Shown here in pieces: positions 1-5,789 of a stretch of 8,583 nt of DNA (its first letter is position 1; each line of letters starts with the position of its first letter). Below the pieces are notes generated by a model, which made no database searches, had not been told where the DNA came from, and saw only the letters and a program-made list of their open reading frames with translations. Origin of the DNA: an uncultured Sphingomonas sp. (GTDB taxonomy: Bacteria > Pseudomonadota > Alphaproteobacteria > Sphingomonadales > Sphingomonadaceae); NCBI GenBank assembly GCA_946482655.1, contig CAMLSA010000120.1, positions 1-8,583 of the forward strand, written 5' to 3'. The position numbers were made by a program, and so were the translations under genes.

Positions 1-135
1 GGTCGCTGGAAGGGTGATCTCTCGTCGCTAACTTACCCCGGCGAAAGCTCGGATATGTCTTCCCGCTATGGACGCCGCTTCCTGATCGCTACATATCCTC
101 TTCACGGAAGCTTCGATCGGGAGCCGGGAGGATGA
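1..135 (+). other. Upstream region of the thioredoxin-like gene; possible tail of a preceding reading frame
   Basis: One forward frame is open from the window edge to a TGA at 133-135, which overlaps the ATG of the next gene in an ATGA arrangement. That could be the 3' end of an upstream gene translationally coupled to the thioredoxin-like gene. However, the frame's third codon positions are not as GC-rich as in the real genes here, and the roughly 44 visible residues match nothing I recognise. The stretch may simply be leader and promoter DNA. I see no convincing -35/-10 pair. Confidence 0.2.
119..123 (+). promoter_or_regulatory. Ribosome binding site of the thioredoxin-like gene
   Basis: GGGAG lies 8 nt before the ATG at 132. 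A second purine run, GGGAGG at 126-131, directly abuts the ATG and is too close to act as a normal Shine-Dalgarno. The upstream copy at proper spacing supports the chosen start. Confidence 0.45.
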
Positions 136-704
136 AGTTCGACAGGCGGGAATTGCTCGCGCTGCTGCCTGCCCTGGCGCTGGCGGGGCACGCCGCCGCG
201 CAGGCCCCCGACCAGTCCGGATTTCAGGCTCAGCTCGCGCCCTTCTGGGATCAGCTGGCGATGCTGCCGAGCATCCGCCAGCCCGCGCTCGAGCGCCCGA
301 GCGCGGGCATCTGCTACATGTTCACCAACAAGGACTGCCAGGTCTGTCAGCTCGTCCACAAGGAATATTCGAAGGGCTATCGGCGGCTCGAAATGCGCTA
401 CATCATCTATCCCTGGCCGGGTGAGCCATATCGCGAGCTCAACTATATGTACCGGCCCGAGACCAGCCTGGCCGACTATGAGACCTATATGGCGCACCGG
501 CTGATGGCGGCCTCGCCCTCCGAAAGCAGCGCGCAAGTCGACCTGATCACCGCGGTCGCCGCCGACATGGCCAAGCAGCTGATCGAAGGCGACAGCTTCG
601 GCACGCCCTTCTTCTTCCATGCCGCGCCCGCGAAGGCCGACGGCCTGGTGTTCAGCGCCGGCGATATCGTCGCGATGGCGCCGCTGCTCGACAATGCGGC
701 GTGA
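132..704 (+). CDS. Exported thioredoxin-fold (Dsb-like) protein with CQVC active site
   Basis: A 190-residue protein. Residues 1-24 look like a Sec signal peptide: Lys/Arg-rich start (KFDRR), a Leu/Ala core at about 8-19, and a small-residue cleavage region (GHAAAQ), so it should act in the periplasm. After about 30 linker residues a thioredoxin-like domain begins: a strand (ICYMFTNKD, 60-68), a CXXC dithiol CQVC at 69-72, a second strand near 88-94 (EMRYIIYP), a helical insertion, and GTP at 157-159 in the cis-proline position. Thr before the cis-Pro is typical of DsbC/DsbG-type proteins. Unlike DsbC/DsbG there is no N-terminal dimerisation domain, so this would be a stand-alone thioredoxin domain. 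The dipeptide Gln-Val between the cysteines is not the CPHC of DsbA or the CGPC of thioredoxin, so the redox role (oxidase, isomerase or specialised reductase) cannot be assigned. It is convergent with ung. The start is supported by GGGAG at 119-123 and by the signal peptide. Confidence 0.8.
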   Translation: MKFDRRELLALLPALALAGHAAAQAPDQSGFQAQLAPFWDQLAMLPSIRQPALERPSAGICYMFTNKDCQVCQLVHKEYSKGYRRLEMRYIIYPWPGEPYRELNYMYRPETSLADYETYMAHRLMAASPSESSAQVDLITAVAADMAKQLIEGDSFGTPFFFHAAPAKADGLVFSAGDIVAMAPLLDNAA

Positions 705-779
705 GCATCCCAAGCCTCCTCACCGCGCCACCGCCTGCGTCACGGTTTCCCGCCGGGATCGGCCAGTCAGATGGCTGTG

Positions 780-825
780 GGCCGGCCGCCGGTCATTCTC
801 GCTCTCCCGCGGTTGGGTGGGGAGA
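780..825. terminator. Stem-loops between convergent genes, possible bidirectional termination region
   Basis: The 151-nt gap between the thioredoxin-like stop and the ung stop holds two stem-loops. One pairs GGCCGG (780-785) with CCGGTC (789-794, one G-T pair). The other pairs TCTCCC (803-808) with GGGAGA (820-825) across an 11-nt loop. Neither is followed by a T-run on either strand, so classical intrinsic termination is not demonstrated. I see no gene in 705-855. Confidence 0.25.
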
Positions 826-852
826 AGGAGGCCAGCCCGGGGAACGGCCCGC

Positions 853-873
853 TCGCTACGGGTCCGGTAGCGA
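853..873 (-). terminator. Hairpin spanning the ung stop codon
   Basis: TCGCTAC (853-859) and GTAGCGA (867-873) form a perfect 7-bp stem around a 7-nt loop. The left arm contains the ung stop codon and the rest lies within the last ung codons. It could stabilise the 3' end or help termination of the leftward transcript. It has no T-run, and a stem inside coding DNA may be coincidental. Confidence 0.25.
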
Positions 874-1551
874 CCAGTCGATCCGCGGAAGACCGTTCGC
901 CTCAAGAAAGGCGTTGGCCTTCGAGAAATGCCGGCAGCCTAGGAAGCCGCTATGAGCGGAGAGCGGCGAGGGATGCGGTGCCTTGAGGACGAGGTGGCGG
1001 CCGCCCTTCTCGGTCGAAACGACGAAGGCGGCCTTCTTTTGGGCGTAGCTGCCCCATAGCATGAAGACGACAGGATCGGATTTGGCGTTGACCAGCCGGA
1101 TGATCGCATCGGTGAATTTCTCCCAGCCGCGGTCGCGGTGCGAAGCGGCGAGGCCCATTTCGACGGTCAGCACGCTGTTGAGCAGCAGGACGCCCTGTTT
1201 CGCCCAATGTTCGAGGAAGCCATGGCCCGGGCGCGGCAGGCCGAGATCGCTTTTGAGCTCCTTGTAGATGTTGACCAGGCTCGGCGGCGGCGGGACGCCG
1301 GGGCGGACGCTGAAGCACAGGCCGTGCGCCTGGCCGAGCCCATGATAGGGATCCTGGCCGAGGATGACGACGCGGACCTTGTCGAGCGGAGTGAGGTCGA
1401 GCGCGCGGAACCACTCGCTGGCCGCGGGAAAGATGCGCTTGCCACGGGCGCGCTCTCCAGTGAGAAAGGCCTTGAGCGCGGCCATATAGGGGGCGGCGAA
1501 CTCTTCGCCGAGCGGCGCCTTCCAGCTGTCGTGGAGCTTGATGTCGGCCAT
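856..1551 (-). CDS. ung: Uracil-DNA glycosylase, family 1
   Basis: A 231-residue cytoplasmic base-excision repair enzyme that removes uracil from DNA arising from cytosine deamination or dUTP incorporation. The family-1 motifs are complete. GQDPYHG at 65-71 carries the catalytic Asp67 (E. coli Asp64). LLLNSVLTV carries Asn125, the uracil-recognition Asn (E. coli Asn123). HPSPLSAH at 193-200 is the DNA-intercalation loop with His193 (E. coli His187). [10 protein letters not shown] near 162-171 is also typical. Length fits the family (about 220-230), so it is full length and should be active. The ATG lies 15 nt after the stop of the upstream coiled-coil gene. The intervening bases (CCCGCACGACCGCC) lack a clear Shine-Dalgarno, suggesting co-transcription and perhaps translational coupling. 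There is no obvious promoter of its own. Confidence 0.97.
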   Translation of the reverse strand: MADIKLHDSWKAPLGEEFAAPYMAALKAFLTGERARGKRIFPAASEWFRALDLTPLDKVRVVILGQDPYHGLGQAHGLCFSVRPGVPPPPSLVNIYKELKSDLGLPRPGHGFLEHWAKQGVLLLNSVLTVEMGLAASHRDRGWEKFTDAIIRLVNAKSDPVVFMLWGSYAQKKAAFVVSTEKGGRHLVLKAPHPSPLSAHSGFLGCRHFSKANAFLEANGLPRIDWSLPDP

Positions 1552-1566
1552 GGCGGTCGTGCGGGA

Positions 1567-4008
1567 TCAGACCATCAGCCGCTCGATCGCCTGGGCTAGG
1601 GCGACATAGAGCTTGCCCATGTCCGACGACAGCATCGTCACCGCTAGCGCGCTTCCGTCGCGGCTCGAAAGGACGCGGCGGAGCAGCGCCTCGAAATCGT
1701 GAATATAACGGTTCACATGCTCGCGGAACTCGACATCGCCGTCATACAGCCGCGCGACGCGACCCGCCTCCTCATTGCGCAGCAGCCGCACGGCGGTGCG
1801 GGTGAAGGCGCCATGATCGCCATGAAGATAAGCCTTCCAGGCGCCGTCGGGAACGTCGTGCGATATCAGCTTGGTGACATCGATCGCGGCCGAGTTGAGA
1901 TGCTCGATGAGGATGGAGACCTCGCGGCTCACCTCGGTCTGGTCGATCTGCTCCTGCCGGGCCTGCGCATCGGCGACCCGCTTCTCCATGCTCAGCGTCG
2001 CCTCGGCGACCGACAGCATTTGACCCAGCAGCCGCTCGCTGGCCTGGTTGGCGGCGGCGACCGCTGCTTCGGCGGTGTCGGAGATCAGATAGATGCGCTG
2101 GTTGATCTGGTCGCCGAAGGCGCGCTCGATCGCCTCGGCACTGCTTCGGGCAAGCCGGTCGGTCGACGCGGGGATGATCGATTCGAGTGCCGCGCGCGCG
2201 CCGCGCGCCGCTTCGCCCGCGGTCTCGCGGATCTTGAGGATCGCGTCGATCAGCCCGCTACCCGAAAGCTCGGAAAGTGAGCGCATGTTCGATTCGGTCT
2301 CGGCGATCAGCCTGCCGAGTTCGTTCGAGTGGTCGCGCAGTGCCTCCAGTCGGGCATTGGCCTCCTCGGCGAAGGCGTCGGACAGTTCGCGCTGCCGCTC
2401 GAGCATCGCATCGCCCTCGGCGGCGATGCCGGCCATGCGCCGAGCCGCCTGGTCGCCAAGGCCGGAAACCGCCTCGCGCTGGCGGTCGATCATCATATCG
2501 GCCGAGCTCAGGCGGTCGGTGGCGCGCTCGACGGTCGCGGCGAGCTGTTCGGCCTGAGCTGTGATGGCGCGTATCGTCGCGTCGCCGCGCGCCGCCTCGT
2601 TCTCGACGCGCTGCATCGTCTGCGGCAGGTCGCGCTCGATATTGGCGACGATCGAGTCGAACGCGATGCGCAGCCCAGTGGCGCGATCGGTCAATGTCCG
2701 TGCGCCGGCAATGCCGTTGCTGACGGCCTGGCCAAGATTGTCGACCTGCTCGGACAGGGTGACGACCAGTTCGACAAGGTCGGCGGTCTGCTCGGCTCCG
2801 GTCGCGCCGAGCGCCTCGAAACGGCTCTCGATCGCGCCTAGAGCCTGTTCTAGATTGGCAACGAGGCGGCGGGCTTCCTCGTCCTGGTGAGCGAGCTGGC
2901 TCGACAGACCGCCGGCGAGGTCGCTCATTTCGGAGAGGCGCTGGGCTATCGACGCCGCGGCGGAGGTGCCCGCCTCGTCGAGTGCCGCACGGCCATGACC
3001 GATCATCGCCGCCATCGCCTCGCGCTGCAGGTCGAGGCTGGTGCGGCTCGCTTCGATGGCCGCGGTCGTCCGGTCGAGGGTGGCATCGACCGCGCTGCCG
3101 AGGCCAGTCGCGACCTCGTCGATCGTCCGCGCGGTGCGCTCGGCGCGGGTCTCGATCCGGCCTATATGGGTGGCGAGCCGGCCGGATGCGGCGCCGATCA
3201 GCTCGTCGGCCTCATGGCTGCGCGCGATGATCGCGGCAAGCGTCTCCGACAGGCCCTCGGCATGGTCCCGGGCGGTGCCGCCAATCGAGCGGATCAGCCC
3301 GGAAACCTCGCCGATCATCTCGAGCGATTTGGGGAGATCGAGCATCAGCTCGCTCATCTCCGAGCGCGCGACGCGCGCGGCGTTATGGAGAAGGTCGGTC
3401 TGGCGGCCGAGCAGATCGGTCTCGTCGCGCATGTCCATGCTGATCTGCTGGAGCTTCTCGGCGGCGCGATTGCCTTCTTCGAGCAGCGAGGCAGTGTGCG
3501 CGGCGAGCGCGGCCCGGCGATTGTCGAGCACCGCCGCGACCCGCGCCACCGCCTCTTCGAGCCGGCGGCTCTCGATCCGCATCGACAGCGCGGTGTCGCC
3601 GAAGCGGCGGACCTCGCCCCGGGTGCCCCGCTGGATCAGCAAATAGAGGATGCCGAGCAGCGCGAGCGGCCCGCTGGCCAAGGCGATGCTGCTGGTGATC
3701 GCCGCGAGATCGGGCCCGGCGGGAACGACGCCGCCGATCCACAATGCGATCCATCCTGCCGCGATCAGCCCGAACAGGGCCCCGATCGCGAAATCGCCGG
3801 CGCGGCGCGGGGGCATTGACGAAGCAGGTTCGACATAGGCGGGCGCATCCTCGCGCGCGGCCTCGACGAGGAGCAGCTCGTCGTCGCCCGCGGCATTTGC
3901 CTGTTCTTTTTCAGGGGCTTGGCCCTCGCTCGCGGCGGCGCGGACGGCATCGGCTTCGGCCGCATTGGCGGCGCGCCAATGATCCAGTGGATGCGGTGCC
4001 TTCCCCAT
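1567..4008 (-). CDS. Large membrane-anchored coiled-coil protein with conserved C-terminal helical domain
   Basis: An 813-residue protein in four parts. Residues 1-70 are an Ala/Glu/Asp-rich, Pro-containing, probably disordered cytoplasmic segment. Two hydrophobic segments at about 73-95 and 101-125 are joined by a very short turn (VPAGPDL), giving a hairpin anchor. Residues about 135-690 are almost entirely Ala/Glu/Arg/Leu/Ser-rich helix with few prolines, reading as long coiled coil. A compact C-terminal domain of about 115 residues (from about 697) has many aromatic and charged residues, including GAWKAYLHGDHGAFTR, VNRYIHDFEALLRRVL and MLSSDMGKLYVALAQAIERL. Such proteins are often misannotated as ATPase, kinesin-like or apolipoprotein-like from coiled-coil similarity; I see no Walker A motif or other enzyme motif. 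The short anchor loop would leave both ends in the cytoplasm, consistent with a scaffold or envelope/chromosome organiser, but that is inference. It is first gene of the leftward unit with ung, and divergent from the Hpt-like gene. Confidence 0.85.
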   Translation of the reverse strand: MGKAPHPLDHWRAANAAEADAVRAAASEGQAPEKEQANAAGDDELLLVEAAREDAPAYVEPASSMPPRRAGDFAIGALFGLIAAGWIALWIGGVVPAGPDLAAITSSIALASGPLALLGILYLLIQRGTRGEVRRFGDTALSMRIESRRLEEAVARVAAVLDNRRAALAAHTASLLEEGNRAAEKLQQISMDMRDETDLLGRQTDLLHNAARVARSEMSELMLDLPKSLEMIGEVSGLIRSIGGTARDHAEGLSETLAAIIARSHEADELIGAASGRLATHIGRIETRAERTARTIDEVATGLGSAVDATLDRTTAAIEASRTSLDLQREAMAAMIGHGRAALDEAGTSAAASIAQRLSEMSDLAGGLSSQLAHQDEEARRLVANLEQALGAIESRFEALGATGAEQTADLVELVVTLSEQVDNLGQAVSNGIAGARTLTDRATGLRIAFDSIVANIERDLPQTMQRVENEAARGDATIRAITAQAEQLAATVERATDRLSSADMMIDRQREAVSGLGDQAARRMAGIAAEGDAMLERQRELSDAFAEEANARLEALRDHSNELGRLIAETESNMRSLSELSGSGLIDAILKIRETAGEAARGARAALESIIPASTDRLARSSAEAIERAFGDQINQRIYLISDTAEAAVAAANQASERLLGQMLSVAEATLSMEKRVADAQARQEQIDQTEVSREVSILIEHLNSAAIDVTKLISHDVPDGAWKAYLHGDHGAFTRTAVRLLRNEEAGRVARLYDGDVEFREHVNRYIHDFEALLRRVLSSRDGSALAVTMLSSDMGKLYVALAQAIERLMV

Positions 4009-4090
4009 GCCGGGGATTTTATCGGAATTGCGAATCGAGCGATAGTCTCGGCTAACGATTTCTTTACCGGATTTGGGCCCTTATCCGGAC
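4009..4090. promoter_or_regulatory. Divergent promoter region with a weak CtrA-like element
   Basis: These 82 bp separate the leftward coiled-coil gene from the rightward Hpt-like gene and are visibly richer in A/T than the coding DNA. CTAA (4052-4055), a 7-nt gap and TTTACC (4063-4068) approximate the alphaproteobacterial CtrA consensus TTAA-N7-TTAAC with one mismatch in each half. GAATC at 4032-4036 fits the CcrM methylation motif GANTC. On the leftward strand, TAAAAT at 4015-4020 resembles a -10 box, but no good -35 accompanies it and it would make the transcript almost leaderless. Regulatory content is likely; the identity of each site is uncertain. Confidence 0.4.
4067..4088. repeat. Inverted repeat immediately upstream of the Hpt-like gene start
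   Basis: CCGGAT (4067-4072) and ATCCGG (4083-4088) are perfect 6-bp inverted arms around a 10-nt centre that itself contains GGGCCC. The right arm ends 2 nt before the ATG at 4091. It could be an operator or, as RNA, a hairpin covering the initiation region of this gene, which has no strong Shine-Dalgarno. Confidence 0.4.
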
Positions 4091-4387
4091 ATGTCCTTTC
4101 CGCCCGGATCGCTCGATCATCTGCTCGCCGAAGCCGTTGGCGGTGACGGCGCCGTGACCGCGGAACTGCGTGCGCTGTTTCTCGCATCGGCGACCGGTCA
4201 TGTCGCCGCGATGTCTCGGCCGGCGGGGATGGAGCATTGGCGCGAAGAGGCGCTCAAGCTGCAAGGGCTGGCCGCCAGCTTCGGGATGACCGGGTTGATG
4301 GAGATCGCCTCGCGTGCCGCCTGCGCCGGGCCCGATCCGCTGCTGCTCGACGCGGTGGCCGATGCGCTGGCGGAGTGTCGAGCTTAA
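4091..4387 (+). CDS. Small Hpt-like protein lacking the phosphoacceptor histidine
   Basis: A 98-residue all-helical protein. Residues 24-71 read like a histidine phosphotransfer (Hpt) domain: LRALFLASATGHVAAM matches the first helix pattern, and EALKLQGLAASFGMTGLMEIA (53-73) matches the signature helix usually written AHxLKGSAxxxG. In that alignment the phosphorylated His falls on Leu55 (codon CTC, 4253-4255), one base from a CAC His codon. Domain length is normal for a stand-alone Hpt protein. No signal peptide or membrane segment is seen, so it should be cytosolic. Without His it could not relay phosphate in the usual way but could still bind a receiver or kinase DHp domain. The frame could start 18 nt earlier at TTG (4073), but ATG 4091 is preferred, although no clear Shine-Dalgarno precedes it. 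The assignment rests on the pattern AASFG with its flanking helices; a non-Hpt helical protein is the alternative. Confidence 0.7.
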   Translation: MSFPPGSLDHLLAEAVGGDGAVTAELRALFLASATGHVAAMSRPAGMEHWREEALKLQGLAASFGMTGLMEIASRAACAGPDPLLLDAVADALAECRA

Positions 4388-4523
4388 ATTACGTCCTGAA
4401 GGAAAGGGGAACGATCAGGAAGGCTCGAGGTGACTGGTTTTGGGACACTCCTGATCCGCATTCCTACTTTGCAGAATCGTTTGACACCGCCTATCCCCAT
4501 CCGCTTGCCGAGGGGGGACGGAC
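4388..4523 (+). promoter_or_regulatory. Intergenic region with possible promoter for the membrane fusion gene
   Basis: No gene is seen in this 136-nt gap. TTGACA at 4481-4486 is a perfect -35-like hexamer, but the DNA 16-18 nt downstream (GCTTGCCG) is a poor -10, so the promoter is only a suggestion. GAATC (GANTC type) lies at 4474-4478. A GGAAC at 4408-4412 is not followed by GTT at the 16-17 nt spacing used by the alphaproteobacterial stress sigma factor EcfG. No terminator hairpin with a T-run is present after the Hpt-like gene. Confidence 0.25.
4511..4518 (+). promoter_or_regulatory. Ribosome binding site deciding a TTG start
   Basis: The purine run AGGGGGGA ends 5 nt before TTG at 4524-4526. 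The frame has a TGA at 4482-4484 and no ATG or GTG between that stop and the TTG, so this strong Shine-Dalgarno fixes TTG as the likely initiation codon. Confidence 0.6.
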
Positions 4524-5747
4524 TTGCCGCTCGCAGCGCTCATCGCCGCGCAGGATCAGACGGACATTGGCGACGGTTTGCGCGCGACCCTGCCGCTTGC
4601 GGGACGTACATTGCTCGAATATCAGGCCGGGCTCGCGCTCGCCGCCGGAGCCGGCCATGTCGTCGTGCTGGTGGAACGGGTGCCGGCGAGCCTTGCCCAG
4701 GCGGTCGACCGGTTGCGGCGGCAGGGCAACCGGATAGAGATCGCGCGCAGCGTCGCCGACGCCGCCGACCGCTTCCATCCCGAGGAACGGATCATGCTGG
4801 TCGCCGATGGCGCGATCGTGGCGCAGGACGCGGTCGAGGCGCTCGCCGCCGAGCCCGGCCCCGCGCTGCTCGCGCTGCCCGACACGCAGGCCCATTCGGA
4901 GTTCGAGCGGATCGATGCGGGCCAGCGCTGGGCCGGCTTTGCGCTGCTCGGCAAGGGGGCGCTTGAGGCGACCGCGCAGATGCTGGGCGACTGGGATCTG
5001 AGCTCGACGCTGCTCCGCCGGCTGGTTCAGCTGGATGCGGTACGGATCGATGCGACCAATCCCTCGGGTGAACGGCCGGTGCCGCCGCCGGTGCTGGCGA
5101 TCGGCCCTAGCGCGATCGGCGCCGTCGAGGCGAGCCTGTTGCGGCGCGCCGATCCGGGCGGCGGCAACTGGGCCGAGCTCTATCTCCACCGGCTGTTCGC
5201 CGGCCCGTTGGTCGGACCGCTGGTCGCGCGCCAGATCGATCAGCGCCATGTCGCGGCCGGTGGGGTGGCGCTCGCCTGGGCCGGCGCGCTGTTCGCCGCC
5301 TTCGATTTCTTCTGGGCGGCGGTGCTGCTGCTGCCGCTATCGGCCGTCGCCGTCTCGGCGGCCCGGCGGATGGCGCGGATCTGGAACGGCGCCGCCGAGC
5401 CGGCGGTGCTGGTCGACCTCGCCCGCCATGGCGCCGCGCTGGCCGTGCTGATTCTGCTCGGCCGGGTGCTCGCGACCGAGGACGGCTGGGGCTGGTGGAT
5501 GGTGACGGCGCTGGTGCCGGCTTCGCTGGCGGGGCTCTCCGCGCTCGACCCGATCGTTGCCGCGATCCGCCCGCTGGCGCCGCCGCGCTGGCTGGCGAGC
5601 GCCGACGCGCTGGTTTGGGTGGCGCCGTTCATGGCGGTGCTCGGCGGCTGGCGCTCGATGGCGGCGGCGCTCGCCGCCTACGCGATGCTGTCCTTTCTCG
5701 AGAGGTTCGTGGCGGCGTGGAAGGGGGCGCGAATTTGTGCCAGGTGA
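4524..5747 (+). CDS. Degenerate nucleotidyltransferase / CDP-alcohol phosphotransferase-like membrane fusion protein
   Basis: A 407-residue protein starting at TTG. Residues 1 to about 190 resemble a sugar-phosphate nucleotidyltransferase: LIAAQ at the first strand, LPLAGRTLLEYQAGLALAAGAGHVVVLVE (23-51) matching the usual LLPVxGxPLLxxQ segment, and MLVADGAIV (91-99) with Asp95 at the metal-binding strand. The glycine-rich loop (AAGxGxR) is replaced by AAQDQTDIGDGLR and the PK lysine by Arg20. Residues about 215-400 hold some five hydrophobic segments and begin like the membrane half of inositol-phosphate cytidylyltransferase/DIPP synthase fusions (WAELYLHRLFAGPLVGPLVAR). The CDP-alcohol phosphotransferase signature D-x2-DG-x2-AR-x8-G-x3-D-x3-D aligns at 277-302 with exact spacing, but only Ala284, Arg285 and Asp298 remain; the other positions are Val277, Ala280, Arg281, Ala294 and His302. 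Catalysis is therefore doubtful and a binding or regulatory role is possible. It stands 136 nt after the Hpt-like gene and 42 nt before the DUF2336 gene. Confidence 0.75.
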   Translation: MPLAALIAAQDQTDIGDGLRATLPLAGRTLLEYQAGLALAAGAGHVVVLVERVPASLAQAVDRLRRQGNRIEIARSVADAADRFHPEERIMLVADGAIVAQDAVEALAAEPGPALLALPDTQAHSEFERIDAGQRWAGFALLGKGALEATAQMLGDWDLSSTLLRRLVQLDAVRIDATNPSGERPVPPPVLAIGPSAIGAVEASLLRRADPGGGNWAELYLHRLFAGPLVGPLVARQIDQRHVAAGGVALAWAGALFAAFDFFWAAVLLLPLSAVAVSAARRMARIWNGAAEPAVLVDLARHGAALAVLILLGRVLATEDGWGWWMVTALVPASLAGLSALDPIVAAIRPLAPPRWLASADALVWVAPFMAVLGGWRSMAAALAAYAMLSFLERFVAAWKGARICAR

Positions 5748-5751
5748 CTGC

Positions 5752-5767
5752 TTAGCTTCGATTTAAC
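5752..5767 (+). promoter_or_regulatory. Candidate CtrA binding site upstream of the DUF2336-kinase pair
   Basis: TTAG (5752-5755), seven bases, then TTAAC (5763-5767) matches the CtrA consensus TTAA-N7-TTAAC at eight of nine positions with exact spacing. It lies in the 42-nt gap between the stop at 5745-5747 and the next start, a position suited to an activator overlapping the -35 region. The call is by consensus only. Confidence 0.45.
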
Positions 5768-5789
5768 GACATTCCGATATGACCGAAGC

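Noticed and set aside
2887..3819. A 310-codon forward open frame inside the coiled-coil gene
   Set aside because: It is antisense to the 813-residue frame, has no ribosome site or recognisable motif, and is a product of GC-rich codon bias.
4408..4439. A possible EcfG stress-sigma promoter (GGAAC ... GTT)
   Set aside because: The gap between the two elements is 24 nt instead of 16-17.
4032..4478. GANTC (CcrM) sites at 4032-4036 and 4474-4478 as evidence of methylation-controlled expression
   Set aside because: A motif this short occurs by chance every few hundred bases, so two intergenic copies are not significant alone.
4430..4966. A forward frame beginning at GTG that would overlap the fusion gene
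   Set aside because: Its product is Arg/Ala/Gly-rich without domain features and runs out of frame through a well-supported coding region.
4491..5249. A 252-codon antisense frame across the membrane fusion gene
   Set aside because: The opposite strand shows nucleotidyltransferase-like and membrane segments with a strong Shine-Dalgarno; this frame has neither motif nor ribosome site.
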